From NCBI RefSeq assembly GCF_030142045.1, contig NZ_CP126242.1, positions 186,001-250,000 on the forward strand: a stretch of DNA of 64,000 nucleotides, in the 5' to 3' direction. The position numbers and the translations under genes were made by a program. This DNA is from Arthrobacter sp. zg-Y919 (GTDB lineage: Bacteria; Actinomycetota; Actinomycetes; Actinomycetales; Micrococcaceae). Shown here in pieces: positions 1 through 8,881 of this stretch. The notes below the pieces were generated by a model. That model had not been told where the DNA came from and did not search any database. It worked only from the letters and a program-made list of their open reading frames with translations. How positions within the stretch are numbered: the first letter of the stretch is position 1; the number at the start of each line of letters is the position of its first letter.

Positions 1-187
1 CGGACCACATCACCGAGTACATTGCCAGTTCCGCCGCGGTGGGGCGGCGGCCCAGGATTTCCCCTACCCGGCGGAATTCGTCTTCCTTCAGGCCGAGTTC
101 GGCCCAGGGCAGCGGGGTATCCGGGGTGGCGGCGGCGTGCTCCACGGTGTCGATGTTGAACTTCTGTGCGGCGGGGGAAACGGTCAT
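1..187 (-). CDS. purL: Phosphoribosylformylglycinamidine synthase large subunit, N-terminal part
   Basis: The reverse strand from 187 reads [19 protein letters not shown] and continues open to the window edge, so only the first 62 residues are present. The stretch with [17 protein letters not shown] and [17 protein letters not shown] is typical of the N-terminus of PurL, the amidoligase that makes FGAM from FGAR in purine synthesis. The ATG overlaps the TGA of purQ (ATGA), which indicates translational coupling in a purS-purQ-purL operon. Partial at the left edge. Confidence 0.93.
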   Translation of the reverse strand, partial: MTVSPAAQKFNIDTVEHAAATPDTPLPWAELGLKEDEFRRVGEILGRRPTAAELAMYSVMWS

Positions 188-960
188 GACTGGCCTCCGG
201 CAACGAGCGAATTGAGGACTGAGCTGAAGATCCGGAGCCCGTCGGTGCCGTAGCCCAGGCCCACTTCACCGTAGGCGGAGGAATCCGGGCCGAAGCCGGG
301 TTCGACGGCGTGTTCGGGGTGGGGCATCAGCCCGACGACGTTCCCGGCAGCGTTGGAGATGCCGGCGATGCCGCGGCGGGACCCGTTGGGGTTTTCGCCG
401 TCGTAGCGGAAGACCACCCGGCCTTCGCCTTCCAGCTCGTCCAGGGTCTTCTCGTCCGCAACGTACTGGCCGTCCTGGTTTTTCAGGGGAACAACCATTC
501 CGGCGCCCTGCCCGTAGGCGTTCGTCCAGGCGGTGGTGTTGTTTTCCACGCGCAGCAGCTGGTCCGCGCAGGAGAATTTCAGGTGGTTGTTCTTGATCAT
601 GGAACCGGGCAGCAGGTGCGCCTCGGTGAGGATCTGGAAGCCGTTGCAGATGCCCAGCACGGGCATGCCGCCGGCGGCGGCGTCCACGATCTTTTCCATC
701 AGCGGGGCGAAGCGGGCAATGGCTCCGGCACGGAGGTAATCCCCGTAGGAGAAGCCACCCGGAATGATCACGGCGTCCACGGACTGCAGGTTCGCTTCGG
801 CATGCCAGAGCCCGACGGCGGTGCCGCCGGCGATGGTCACGGCACGGGCGGCGTCGCGGTCATCCAGGGTGCCCGGGAAGGTGATCACACCTACCCGCAC
901 CGCACGCAGTGCATCGTTTTCTGGGGCGACAGAGAAGTCGCCAATCAGGGGAGTACTCAA
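184..960 (-). CDS. purQ: Phosphoribosylformylglycinamidine synthase glutaminase subunit PurQ
   Basis: Class I glutamine amidotransferase that supplies ammonia to PurL; it acts in the cytosolic PurSQL complex at the fourth step of purine synthesis. Visible motifs: [13 protein letters not shown] near residue 22, the oxyanion stretch [16 protein letters not shown], the nucleophile elbow [11 protein letters not shown] (Cys about 105) and the His/Glu pair in MPHPEHAVE near the C-terminus. The chosen start is TTG at 960, two bases after the purS stop. A GTG at VRVGVITF would give a protein about 20 residues shorter, closer to the compact family form, so the exact start is uncertain. Confidence 0.96.
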   Translation of the reverse strand: MSTPLIGDFSVAPENDALRAVRVGVITFPGTLDDRDAARAVTIAGGTAVGLWHAEANLQSVDAVIIPGGFSYGDYLRAGAIARFAPLMEKIVDAAAGGMPVLGICNGFQILTEAHLLPGSMIKNNHLKFSCADQLLRVENNTTAWTNAYGQGAGMVVPLKNQDGQYVADEKTLDELEGEGRVVFRYDGENPNGSRRGIAGISNAAGNVVGLMPHPEHAVEPGFGPDSSAYGEVGLGYGTDGLRIFSSVLNSLVAGGQS

Positions 961-962
961 GA

Positions 963-1217
963 TCAGGCCTCCGGGATTACTTCAACGCGGGTGACGTCCT
1001 CGATCACGGGATTGGACAGCAGGGTGGCTGCCGCCGTGCGCGCCTGTTCCAGGACTTCGGGGGTAACCTCCCCGTCCACGGTCAACTCGAACCGCTTGCC
1101 CTGGCGGACTCCGGCGAACCCGGTCAGTCCCAGGCGGGGCAGTGCCCCTGCAATGGCCTTGCCCTGCGGATCGAGGATTTCAGGCTTGGGCATAACATCA
1201 ACAACGATCCGGGGCAT
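963..1217 (-). CDS. purS: Phosphoribosylformylglycinamidine synthase subunit PurS
   Basis: 84 residues, the usual size of PurS, the small dimeric subunit that bridges PurL and PurQ in the multi-subunit FGAM synthase of Gram-positives. The sequence MPRIVVDVMPKPEILDPQGK and the motif VRQGKRFEL are characteristic. First gene of the purS-purQ-purL operon, with only a couple of bases before the purQ start. The intergenic stretch upstream (1218-1340) would hold its promoter. Confidence 0.95.
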   Translation of the reverse strand: MPRIVVDVMPKPEILDPQGKAIAGALPRLGLTGFAGVRQGKRFELTVDGEVTPEVLEQARTAAATLLSNPVIEDVTRVEVIPEA

Positions 1218-1300
1218 CCGGCAGCTCCTCTAGACGAGATGGGTGGCCGCGGACCTTGCCGTCTCACGCTGATTCAGCGCTCCGCGAGCTTGCACTTGTC

Positions 1301-1306
1301 ATTCTA
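1301..1306 (-). promoter_or_regulatory. Possible -10 box of the pur operon
   Basis: On the minus strand TAGAAT stands about 85 bases upstream of the purS ATG, a good -10 match. No strong -35 element is visible at 16-18 bases, so this is only a candidate. Confidence 0.3.
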
Positions 1307-1340
1307 GCGGCGTTACCTACGTTACGGTGACGGCTCCGGG

Positions 1341-1628
1341 CTAGGCCGGAATTGCCAGCTGGAAGCCGCAGGCGCAGCGGAGCACGGTGGTTTCCAGCTG
1401 CACCTCCACCGGCTCCTGCGGCATGGATTCCACGCTGATCGGTTCGAAGATGGAGAGCTGCCGGCTGTCCCGGGGCTGCATGGGTTCACCGCAGTGCATG
1501 TAGTCGGCGTCGTCGGTCTCGAGGATCCCGCGGGCCCAGAGATATTGGTCCTCAGGGCTTGCTTCAATAGACAATTTCTGTGCTTTCAGTTGGTCCGGAA
1601 CTCCGTTGTCCGGAAGAATACTAAGCAT
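1341..1628 (-). CDS. Conserved small protein with a possible zinc-ribbon half-site
   Basis: 95 residues, not recognised. Visible features are an early acidic segment, a central MHCGEP (Cys 46) and a terminal LRCACGFQL (Cys 85 and 87). The spacing C...CxC could bind one metal ion or simply be structural. No signal peptide or membrane segment. It lies between the pur operon and the divergent DUF4442 gene. The coding frame fits the high-GC codon pattern, and the ATG at 1628 is followed by an uninterrupted frame. Function unknown. Confidence 0.7.
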   Translation of the reverse strand: MLSILPDNGVPDQLKAQKLSIEASPEDQYLWARGILETDDADYMHCGEPMQPRDSRQLSIFEPISVESMPQEPVEVQLETTVLRCACGFQLAIPA

Positions 1629-1717
1629 GCTTATTCAATAATAGGCCATGAGGTGCAGGATCAGGTGCAGGTCGGGGCCGTTGTGTGAGCTGGGTTACCT
1701 CTGGTTAGAGTGGGGCC

Positions 1718-2224
1718 GTGAGACTCCTGCAGGCAAGCCCGGCCACGGTCCGCCGGCTAATGAACGTGTGGCCGCCCTTTGCCTTTACCGGCATCCGGAT
1801 CACCCGGCTCGATCCGGACTATCTGCGGGTGTCCGTGCGGCTGCGGTCCTACTGGTGGAACAAGAATGTGGCCGGCGTGCATTTCGGGGGCTCCCTGTTC
1901 GCCATGACCGATCCGTTCTGGATGATGATGCTGCTCCACCACCTCGGCCGTGACCACGTTGTCTGGGACCGTGCAGCGGAGATTGATTTCCTGAAGCCGG
2001 GAAAGGGCGAGGTGCGGGCCGAGTTTGTCCTGGACCCGGCCGACGTCGAACGTTTGCGCAAGCAGGCCGAGGGCGGGGCGAAGGTCCTCGAATGGTTCTC
2101 GGTGGACGTGACCGACGGCAGCGGTGACGTGGTTGCTCGGATACGCAAGCAGGTGCATGTGCGGCGCAAGCGGGACCGGCCCGGTGTGCAGGAGCCCAGC
2201 GGAGCGGCGGCAGCTCATGAATAA
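1718..2224 (+). CDS. DUF4442 family hotdog-fold protein (thioesterase-like)
   Basis: 168 residues with a GTG start. The pattern VRLRSYWWNKNVAGVHFGGS followed by LFAMTDPFWMMMLLHHLG is typical of DUF4442 proteins, a hotdog-fold family related to acyl-CoA thioesterases. Such proteins lack a well-proven substrate. The segment EIDFLKPGKGEVRAEF is the expected long strand of the hotdog sheet. Monocistronic, and convergent with the lipoprotein gene downstream. A thioesterase role is inferred from fold only. Confidence 0.8.
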   Translation: MRLLQASPATVRRLMNVWPPFAFTGIRITRLDPDYLRVSVRLRSYWWNKNVAGVHFGGSLFAMTDPFWMMMLLHHLGRDHVVWDRAAEIDFLKPGKGEVRAEFVLDPADVERLRKQAEGGAKVLEWFSVDVTDGSGDVVARIRKQVHVRRKRDRPGVQEPSGAAAAHE

Positions 2225-2295
2225 CGGTGCCAACCCGATCATCCCGGCCGCCGATACACTCCTGGTTTCCGGCATCACCGCAGCGCTGCCGGTAA

Positions 2296-2820
2296 CTAGA
2301 GGGAGCCGTCCGCGGGGCCCAGCAGGGCGGTAAGCCGCTCCCACCGGGAAATCTCGCATCCGTCCGTGAGGGCAAAGGTGGTGTCCACCTGCTCGCCGTT
2401 CACCGTTCCCGTGACGTGTGCGCGCTGCATTCCGCGGATCTCCTGGGTGCACATGAGGTCCGCAGCCGGCTCGGCGAAGGCGTCACTGCCTTGTTCCGCA
2501 AGCAGGGCACAGGCAGCAACTGGGTCCGGCACATCGGAGCCTTCCCGTGGCTCGGCGCCGTCGCACTGCAGTGTCCAGGTGCCGCTCGGCGTCGTCCCGT
2601 CCGCACGGAAATCGATGGTCAGGGACACCGGGGCCCCGGCGTCACCGGCGGGCGGGGCGGAGGATCCGGACGGGGTAGGAGAGACGCCGGGCGTGGCCGA
2701 TTCGCTGGGGGACTGCGGAGACTGCGGAGACGGGCCGCCGGAGTCGGCAGCGCAGGCTGCCAGCAGGACCGCGGTGCACAGCAGCAGCGGGATTACTACG
2801 GTTCCTCGAATGATGCGCAC
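2296..2820 (-). CDS. Lipoprotein with subtilisin-inhibitor-like (SSI) domain
   Basis: 174 residues, GTG start. A signal peptide ends in the lipobox LLAAC (Cys 23), followed by a Ser/Pro-rich linker to about residue 60. The C-terminal domain has four cysteines (86, 104, 124, 155) with the order WTLQC, DPVAACALL, MCTQEI and a final DGC. This spacing and the DP..AC..L motif match Streptomyces subtilisin inhibitors, which block serine proteases. Membrane anchoring instead of secretion is unusual. Family assignment is by motif, and inhibitory activity is not shown. Confidence 0.65.
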   Translation of the reverse strand: MRIIRGTVVIPLLLCTAVLLAACAADSGGPSPQSPQSPSESATPGVSPTPSGSSAPPAGDAGAPVSLTIDFRADGTTPSGTWTLQCDGAEPREGSDVPDPVAACALLAEQGSDAFAEPAADLMCTQEIRGMQRAHVTGTVNGEQVDTTFALTDGCEISRWERLTALLGPADGSL

Positions 2821-2866
2821 GACGCGGCCTCCATTGGTAGCGGAGCCACCAGCCTAGCCAACCCTG

Positions 2867-3820
2867 TCAAGCAGGGCCGGGGGAACCCGCGGCAGCCAGC
2901 TGCTCTCCAAAGGGTTCCAGCAGGCTTAGGATCCGGGCCCGCAACTGCTGCGATTCTTCGGTGAAGCCGCGCTGGGCGGCAACGTACTCTGCCCGGCCTG
3001 CCGGTGTCTCCACCGCGATGGGGGTGTACCCCCAGTCGGCCAGTTCATAGGGGGAGGCACGCATGTCCATTTCCCGGATGCGCCAGGAAAGTTCGAAGGT
3101 ATCCATCACCAGCTCGCTGGGCAGCAGCGGGACCAGCTTGTACGCCCACTTGTACAGGTCCATATTGGCGTGCAGGCAGCCCGGCTGCTCCAGGTCCCGC
3201 TGGTTTTCGCGGGTCGGCGTGAGCTCGTTCAAGGGAGCTGCTTCCGGCGTGTAGAACCGGAACGCATCGAAGTGGGTGCAGCGGATGCGGCTGCGCTCCA
3301 CCAGCTCGTCGGTGCCCGTGGCGCCGAGCCGGAGCTGGAGGTAGTCGTGCCGGATTCCGTTGTCCTCCGACTTGTAGGCCATGGCCCACTCATGCATGCC
3401 GAAGCAGCCCAGTACGGGTTTCCGCCCGGCGGTGCGGGAGAGCAGCATGGTGGTGAACCCCAGCGCGTCACCCCGCAGCGCCGCGAAGGCGTCCAGATCG
3501 ACGGTGACGGCGGGCGTCCCGGCGTCGAGCCCCGCGGCTTCGCGTTCGGTGTCCGTCAGCGTCCGGTAGAACTTCCAGCCGACGCGCTCCATTGCTGCCG
3601 GACCGGACAGGACGACGCCGGCGCCAGGGTGCCAGCGCAGCAGCTGCCCGGGTTTCTGCGAGTAGTAGGTGAACAGGAAATCCTCCACCGGGTGCTTCCG
3701 GCCAGCGGAGCGCCGGGCGAGGAATCCTTCGGTGAACGGGCGGACGCGTGCTTCGTGCGCTGCCTGGCGGGGCAGCCATTGATCCTCGGTCAGGACAGCG
3801 GGGCGGGCGGGGGCAATCAC
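2867..3820 (-). CDS. 3-methyladenine DNA glycosylase-like protein
   Basis: About 317 residues from the GTG at 3820 (MIAPARPAVLTEDQWLPRQ); the open frame runs on to 3901 but the extra part is Pro/Arg-rich and unlikely to be coding. It resembles a conserved actinobacterial family that is commonly annotated as 3-methyladenine DNA glycosylase. Landmarks are HPVEDFLFTYYSQKPGQL, CLHANMDLYKWAYKL and the C-terminal LADWGYTPIAVETPAGRAEY. No helix-hairpin-helix glycosylase motif is obvious, so the enzymatic label rests on family naming only. Confidence 0.65.
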   Translation of the reverse strand: MIAPARPAVLTEDQWLPRQAAHEARVRPFTEGFLARRSAGRKHPVEDFLFTYYSQKPGQLLRWHPGAGVVLSGPAAMERVGWKFYRTLTDTEREAAGLDAGTPAVTVDLDAFAALRGDALGFTTMLLSRTAGRKPVLGCFGMHEWAMAYKSEDNGIRHDYLQLRLGATGTDELVERSRIRCTHFDAFRFYTPEAAPLNELTPTRENQRDLEQPGCLHANMDLYKWAYKLVPLLPSELVMDTFELSWRIREMDMRASPYELADWGYTPIAVETPAGRAEYVAAQRGFTEESQQLRARILSLLEPFGEQLAAAGSPGPA

Positions 3821-3954
3821 CGTTCCATTATCCTGCCTCGCCGGGCGTCCGTCACCCGGTGCGCGGACCGGCTCACGGGCAGTGCCCGGGCCCCAGGGCA
3901 ACGGACCAATCCTTAGTACGATGGGAGCGGCAATGCCCGTTGGAAAGGTGCAGC

Positions 3955-4170
3955 ATGGTTGAGAAGGAAAGCTTCGTGTCCCGGTTCATGCGGACCACGG
4001 GCAAGGTGCGGCTGATCTTCGGACCGGCGCAGCAGGGGTCGCTGGACCATCCCATGACCGAGGAGAACAAGGCCCTGCTCAAGGTGCAGCAGGAGCAGGA
4101 GAAAGCCATGTGGGAAACGGTCACCCGCGCGGACGGCAGCAGCTACATCGTCTCCCGCGAGCGTCATTAG
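3955..4170 (+). CDS. Small conserved actinobacterial protein
   Basis: 71 residues from ATG at 3955 (MVEKESFVSRFMRTTGKVRL), preceded by GGAAAGG as ribosome-binding site. Soluble and charged, with a C-terminal TRADGSSYIVSRER. Related short proteins seem common in Actinobacteria but no function is known to me. It ends 19 bases before the VanZ gene and probably shares its transcript. The longer upstream open frame has no good start and is ignored. Confidence 0.7.
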   Translation: MVEKESFVSRFMRTTGKVRLIFGPAQQGSLDHPMTEENKALLKVQQEQEKAMWETVTRADGSSYIVSRERH

Positions 4171-4189
4171 CCACTTCCTGGGCACCCAT

Positions 4190-4693
4190 ATGTGGCTGGT
4201 GCAGACCGCGTTCGTAGCGCTCGTCATCGTCGGACCCCTGCTGGGGGCGTGGCTGATACCCCGGGTGCGCGCGGCCCGCGTGCTGCTGAATCTGTACACG
4301 GCCGCCATCCTGCTGCTGACCCTGTTTCCCACTACCTACCGCACCGTGGATACGCGGTGCATGGTGGACGGCGGACTGGCGCGTCTGTTGGACCCGGAGC
4401 CGCTGGCCAACATCGTGCTCTTTGGTCCGCTGGTCCTGCTGGCCGGCATCGTAACCCGCAGGCCCCTGGCCATGTTCCTTGCCGGCGTGGCCTTGTCGGC
4501 ATTGATCGAGGCGGTCCAGGCGTTCGTCCCCATGCTCGGCCGCAGCTGCACCGCCACAGACTGGCTGGCCAACAGTGCCGGCGCCCTGATGGGAGCCGTG
4601 CTGGCGGCAGCCGCCCTGTGGATCCACCGTGCCCGCAGCAGGCGGGTCCTGCCGGCGGATTCCCCGCTCCAGCCGGTTAGGCCGGAACCCTAG
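4190..4693 (+). CDS. VanZ-like membrane protein
   Basis: 167 residues with four predicted membrane segments. The signature [12 protein letters not shown], then [19 protein letters not shown] and [11 protein letters not shown], is that of the VanZ family, named after a teicoplanin-resistance accessory protein. Most members have no defined role. Downstream of the small gene at 3955, and convergent with lysC, whose stop overlaps its last codons. Related only by family to glycopeptide resistance; no vanHAX genes are nearby. Confidence 0.85.
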   Translation: MWLVQTAFVALVIVGPLLGAWLIPRVRAARVLLNLYTAAILLLTLFPTTYRTVDTRCMVDGGLARLLDPEPLANIVLFGPLVLLAGIVTRRPLAMFLAGVALSALIEAVQAFVPMLGRSCTATDWLANSAGALMGAVLAAAALWIHRARSRRVLPADSPLQPVRPEP

Positions 4694-5976
4694 CGCCCGG
4701 TGCCGCCGTAGACCGTGGCCTCGCTGTCGCCGTCGAGCCCGAAGGCCGCATGCACCGCACGTACGGCGGTGTCCAGCAGCTTCGCGCTGGTGACCACGGA
4801 GATGCGGATCTCGGAGGTGGAGATCATGTCGATGTTCACCCCGGCGTGGTGCAGGGCCTCGAAGAAGCGGTGCGAGACGCCCGGGTTGGACCGCATGCCG
4901 GCGCCGATGAGGGAGAGCTTGCCGATCTGCTCGTCGTAGTCGATGCTGTCGAAGCCCACGGCTTCCTTGGCGGCGTTCAGCGCGTCGATGGCTTCCTTGC
5001 CGTCGATGATGGGCAGCGTGAAGGAGATGTCGGTCCGGCCGGACCCCTGCGTGGAGACGTTCTGCACGATCATGTCGATGTTGGAGTTGGCACCGGCCAC
5101 GATGCCGAAGATCTCCGCGGCCTTGCCGGGGATATCCGGGACCCCCACCACGGTGACCTTGGCTTCGGAGCGGTCGTGGGCGACGCCGGAGATGATGGGC
5201 TGTTCCAAGGGTTCTCCCTTTTGAATCTTGATTTTGTCATCGGGACTGGGCAGCACCCAGGTTCCCTCGTGTGAGCTGAAGGACGAGCGGACATGCAGGG
5301 GAACACCGAACCGGCGGGCGTATTCCACGCAGCGCAGATGCAGGATCTTGGCGCCGGAGGCGGCCATTTCCAGCATTTCCTCGCTGGAGATCTTCTCGAT
5401 TTTCTGGGCGCTTGAAACCACCCGGGGATCGGCGGTGTAGATGCCGTCCACGTCGGTGTAGATTTCGCAGACATCTGCGTCCAGGGCGGCGGCGAGGGCC
5501 ACCGCCGTCGTGTCCGAGCCGCCGCGGCCGAGGGTGGTGATGTCGTGGCTGTCCTGGCTCACGCCCTGGAAACCGGCAACGATGGCGATGTCGCCCTTTT
5601 CGATGGCGGTCTTAATCCGGTGCGGGGACACATCGATGATCCGGGCCTTGCCGTGGATCGCATCGGTGATCATGCCGGCCTGGCTGCCGGTGAAGGACTG
5701 GGCGGAACCGCCGAGTTCATTGATGGCCATGGCCAGCAGCGCCATGGAAATACGTTCTCCGGCACTGAGCAGCATGTCCATTTCCCGGGCGTTGCTCAGC
5801 GTAGTGATCTGTCCCGCCAGATCCAGCAGCTCATCGGTGCTGTCACCCATGGCGGAAACCACCACGACGACTTCATTTCCGGCGGCATGGGTATCCACCA
5901 CGCGGGTGGCCACGCGCTTGATGCCTTCGGCGTCTGCCACGGAGGAACCGCCGAACTTCTGCACTATCAGGCTCAT
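4690..5976 (-). CDS. lysC: Aspartate kinase
   Basis: 428 residues, the usual length of actinobacterial aspartokinase, which phosphorylates aspartate in the first step of lysine, threonine, methionine and diaminopimelate synthesis. The kinase motif [17 protein letters not shown] is at the N-terminus, [19 protein letters not shown] near residue 150 and two ACT domains follow after about residue 265 ([32 protein letters not shown]). The relatives' ACT domains bind lysine/threonine for feedback control. In many actinobacteria recR-lysC-asd are adjacent. Here an ABC pair separates it from recR, and asd is not next to it. Confidence 0.97.
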   Translation of the reverse strand: MSLIVQKFGGSSVADAEGIKRVATRVVDTHAAGNEVVVVVSAMGDSTDELLDLAGQITTLSNAREMDMLLSAGERISMALLAMAINELGGSAQSFTGSQAGMITDAIHGKARIIDVSPHRIKTAIEKGDIAIVAGFQGVSQDSHDITTLGRGGSDTTAVALAAALDADVCEIYTDVDGIYTADPRVVSSAQKIEKISSEEMLEMAASGAKILHLRCVEYARRFGVPLHVRSSFSSHEGTWVLPSPDDKIKIQKGEPLEQPIISGVAHDRSEAKVTVVGVPDIPGKAAEIFGIVAGANSNIDMIVQNVSTQGSGRTDISFTLPIIDGKEAIDALNAAKEAVGFDSIDYDEQIGKLSLIGAGMRSNPGVSHRFFEALHHAGVNIDMISTSEIRISVVTSAKLLDTAVRAVHAAFGLDGDSEATVYGGTGR

Positions 5977-6201
5977 GCGTACACTTTCTCAAGTTTCGTT
6001 GTGGTTGCTGGTGCCCGGCATCTTCGGCGCGGCAGGATCTTTCCCCCGGGAAAAACGGGCCGTAGTACCCACGACGTCCGTCCAGAAAGTCTATCGCCGC
6101 CGTCGTGAAGTCCCGAAATACGGGCACAAAGCGCGCTTAACCTGCTGTCTCCGGCGAGTCTGCGCGGGGCCGCAGTGCCAGCTGACCCTAGGGTGGGCGT
6201 C

Positions 6202-7143
6202 ATGGGGAAGAGAGCCGACACCGGCACCGGCGTGGTCGCCGAAGGTATCAAGCGCAGCTTCGGAAGTGTCGAGGCGGTCCGCGGTATGAATTTCACGGCG
6301 CCCGCCGGTGAGGTCACGGCGCTGATCGGTCCGAACGGCTCCGGCAAAACCACGCTGCTGCTGATCCTGGCGTCTCTGCTGGCTCCCGACGCCGGCACGG
6401 TGCGGATCAACGGGTTCGACCCCTTGGCCAATCCGCAGGAGGTACGGGCCGGGATTGGCTGGATGCCGGACACGCTGGGCACCTGGGGATCCCTGACGGC
6501 CCGGGAAATCCTGGAAACCGTGGGTGCCTTCTACGGCATGGAGCAGACCGTGGCCTCGAACCGCGCTGCGGAGCTGCTCGAAACCGTCCACCTGACCGAT
6601 TTTGCCGACAAACCTGCCCGCGTGTTTTCCCGCGGTCAGCAGCAGCGGCTGAGCCTGGCCCGCGCCTTGATCCATGACCCCTCCGTCCTGCTGCTGGACG
6701 AACCGGCGTCGGGGCTCGACCCCGGATCCCGCGTGGACCTGCGGGTGCTGCTGCGCCGGCTTGCCGCCGAAGGCAAAACGGTGGTGGTTTCTTCGCACGT
6801 GCTTTCGGAACTGGACGAAATGGCAGACGGCGCGGTGTTTGTTGCGCGGGGCGAAACCGTGAAGTCCCAGACGATGGCCGACGCCGGAGCCCAGGAACGC
6901 TGGTACACCATCCGGTCCCTGAACACCGGTTCCCTGCTGCGTCAGATCGACGCACTCGGCATCTCCTACCGCCAGCAGGGCGGCTCGGCCCGGCCCGAAG
7001 TACAGGTCCGGCTCGCCGGGGAGCCCGCGGCCGCGCAGCTGCTGCGCACACTGGTGGAGGCCGACGTCGCCGTGACCGCCTTCGCGCCCGCCGGCGGCGC
7101 CTTGGAAGAGACCTACATGAGTTTGGATGCTGATCGCCGATGA
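6202..7143 (+). CDS. ABC transporter ATP-binding protein
   Basis: About 313 residues from the ATG at 6202 (MGKRADTGTGVVAEG); a GTG at 6175 would add nine residues. Walker A GPNGSGKTT, signature SRGQQQRLSLAR (Arg replaces the usual Gly, Gln in the common position) and Walker B SVLLLDEPASGLDPGS are all present, followed by the H-loop VVSSHV. Family: ABC-2 type exporters (drug, lipid or antibiotic export). Its stop overlaps the start of the permease gene (ATGA at 7140), so the two form a unit. Confidence 0.93.
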   Translation: MGKRADTGTGVVAEGIKRSFGSVEAVRGMNFTAPAGEVTALIGPNGSGKTTLLLILASLLAPDAGTVRINGFDPLANPQEVRAGIGWMPDTLGTWGSLTAREILETVGAFYGMEQTVASNRAAELLETVHLTDFADKPARVFSRGQQQRLSLARALIHDPSVLLLDEPASGLDPGSRVDLRVLLRRLAAEGKTVVVSSHVLSELDEMADGAVFVARGETVKSQTMADAGAQERWYTIRSLNTGSLLRQIDALGISYRQQGGSARPEVQVRLAGEPAAAQLLRTLVEADVAVTAFAPAGGALEETYMSLDADRR

Positions 7144-8204
7144 GTACGCAGATCCTCAACCCCGATACTCCGGTGCTTGGCTACTGGAGCGGGGTGCGCT
7201 CGGTCTTCTCCCTGGAGATGAAACAGCGGCTGCGCTCACGCAGCTGGTACGTCCTGCTGATTGTCTGGTTTGTGGTGATCGGCCTCGTGGCCACGCTGAC
7301 CGCCTTGAGCTCGTCATCCAGCGCGGGACCACGCGGACCGGTACTTTACGAACTGATCCTTGGCTTCATCCTGTTCTTCGGGCTCCTGCTGGCGCCGGCC
7401 CTTTCGGCCAATGCCGTCAACGGCGACCGTGCCGCCGGCACACTGGCCATCCTTCAGGTCACCCTGCTGCGGCCCGGCCAGATCCTCGCCGGCAAATGGC
7501 TGGCTTCGTGGGTGGCGTCGCTGGGGTTCCTTGTAGCCAGCATCCCCTTCCTCCTGTGGGCGCTGGCCCTGGGCGGGGTTCGGCCGTTGTCGGCCGTGGT
7601 GGCACTGGTGATGCTGGGCGTGGAACTGGGAATTGTCTGCGCCGTGGGTGTGGGTGTTTCTGCGCTGGCCGCACGCCCGCTTTTCTCGATTGTGGTTACC
7701 TACATGCTGGTGGCGATGCTGGGGCTTGGCACGCTGATCACGTTCGGGCTGAGCACGTTCCTGACCGAGGGAAAGCTCCAGGCCACGGCCGCAAGCTATG
7801 CCAACACCGGCACGGGAATGGGGGAGGTTACCTGCACGGGTGAGCTGACGGAGATTACCGTTGCCCACACGGAACGCATTGCCTGGATCCTCGCCCCGAA
7901 TCCCTTCGTCGTGGTGGCCGATTCCATTCCCGTCACGCCCCAGTCGGACGAGAACGGAACCAACCCCAGTGGAGTGATGGAAGGGATCAGCTACGTGGTG
8001 CGCCTGGCCCAGGCCGGACCGGAGTACACCACCGAATGCCTCAACGGGGAACCCCGGCAGGGCGGCAGCGAACCCGATGTGCCGCCCATCTGGCCGCTGG
8101 GACTCACCCTCCAGGCCGCGCTGGCCGCGCTGCTGGTTTTCCTGGGCAGGCGGAAACTGCGGACACCGGTCCGCAACCTGGCTGCGGGAACCCGGATCGC
8201 CTAG
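7140..8204 (+). CDS. ABC-2 type transporter permease
   Basis: 354 residues. A cytoplasmic N-terminus with VRSVFSLEMKQRLRSRSWY leads into about six membrane helices (YVLLIVWFVVIGLV; ELILGFILFFGLLL; LGFLVASIPFLLWAL; ALVMLGVELGIVCAV; FSIVVTYMLVAML; TLQAALAALLVFLG). An extracellular loop lies between the last two. Partner of the preceding ATPase, with overlapping stop and start. Substrate not predictable. A similar pair is often present beside recR in relatives only sporadically, so it may be a lineage-specific insertion. Confidence 0.9.
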   Translation: MSTQILNPDTPVLGYWSGVRSVFSLEMKQRLRSRSWYVLLIVWFVVIGLVATLTALSSSSSAGPRGPVLYELILGFILFFGLLLAPALSANAVNGDRAAGTLAILQVTLLRPGQILAGKWLASWVASLGFLVASIPFLLWALALGGVRPLSAVVALVMLGVELGIVCAVGVGVSALAARPLFSIVVTYMLVAMLGLGTLITFGLSTFLTEGKLQATAASYANTGTGMGEVTCTGELTEITVAHTERIAWILAPNPFVVVADSIPVTPQSDENGTNPSGVMEGISYVVRLAQAGPEYTTECLNGEPRQGGSEPDVPPIWPLGLTLQAALAALLVFLGRRKLRTPVRNLAAGTRIA

Positions 8205-8219
8205 GCGCGTAACGTCTGG

Positions 8220-8816
8220 TTAGGACATGCTCCGGCGGCCCTCGAAGGCACGTCCAAGGGTGATCTCGTCCGCGTATTCCAGGTCTCCGCCCACCGGCAG
8301 GCCGGAGGCCAGGCGGGTGACCTTGATCCCGAGGGTCTTGAGCATCCGCACGAGGTAGGTTGCCGTGGCTTCGCCCTCGAGGTTCGGGTCGGTGGCGATG
8401 ATAATTTCCGAGATCTGTTCGTCTGACAGCCGGCTGAGCAGTTCGCGGATGCGCAGCTGGTCCGGACCGATGCCCGCGATGGGGTTAATGGCCCCGCCCA
8501 GCACGTGGTAGCGGCCGCGGAAGGACCGGGTACGCTCCACCGCAATCACGTCCTTGGATTCTTCGACCACGCAGATCATGGTCGGATCCCGCCTCGGGTC
8601 GCGGCAGATGGTGCAGGTTTCCTGCTCCGTGACGTTGCCGCAGACACTGCAGAACTTCACCCGGTCCTTGACCGTGACGATGGCTGTGGCCAGCTTCTTC
8701 ATGTCATCGGGATCGGACTCGAGGATATGGAACGCGATGCGCTGGGCGGACTTTGGACCGACGCCGGGAAGACGGCCTAGTTCATCGATGAGTTCCTGAA
8801 CCGCACCTTCGTACAC
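8220..8816 (-). CDS. recR: Recombination mediator protein RecR
   Basis: 198 residues, full length. RecR loads RecA with RecF/RecO at gaps. N-terminal helix-hairpin-helix [20 protein letters not shown], the four-cysteine zinc finger [16 protein letters not shown] (residues about 57-72), then the Toprim domain ([33 protein letters not shown]) and a C-terminal [17 protein letters not shown]. It follows dnaX on the same strand by 66 bases, the usual bacterial dnaX-recR order. Confidence 0.97.
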   Translation of the reverse strand: MYEGAVQELIDELGRLPGVGPKSAQRIAFHILESDPDDMKKLATAIVTVKDRVKFCSVCGNVTEQETCTICRDPRRDPTMICVVEESKDVIAVERTRSFRGRYHVLGGAINPIAGIGPDQLRIRELLSRLSDEQISEIIIATDPNLEGEATATYLVRMLKTLGIKVTRLASGLPVGGDLEYADEITLGRAFEGRRSMS

Positions 8817-8881
8817 GTAACCTTCTCTGCTGGGTTGAACTTAAGTAGTTGCTGGTGGCAACCAGTGGGAGCCGACGGCGG

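Noticed and set aside
310..1233. Long plus-strand frame across purQ/purS
   Set aside because: Opposite-strand shadow of a clear purine operon; no family motifs in its translation.
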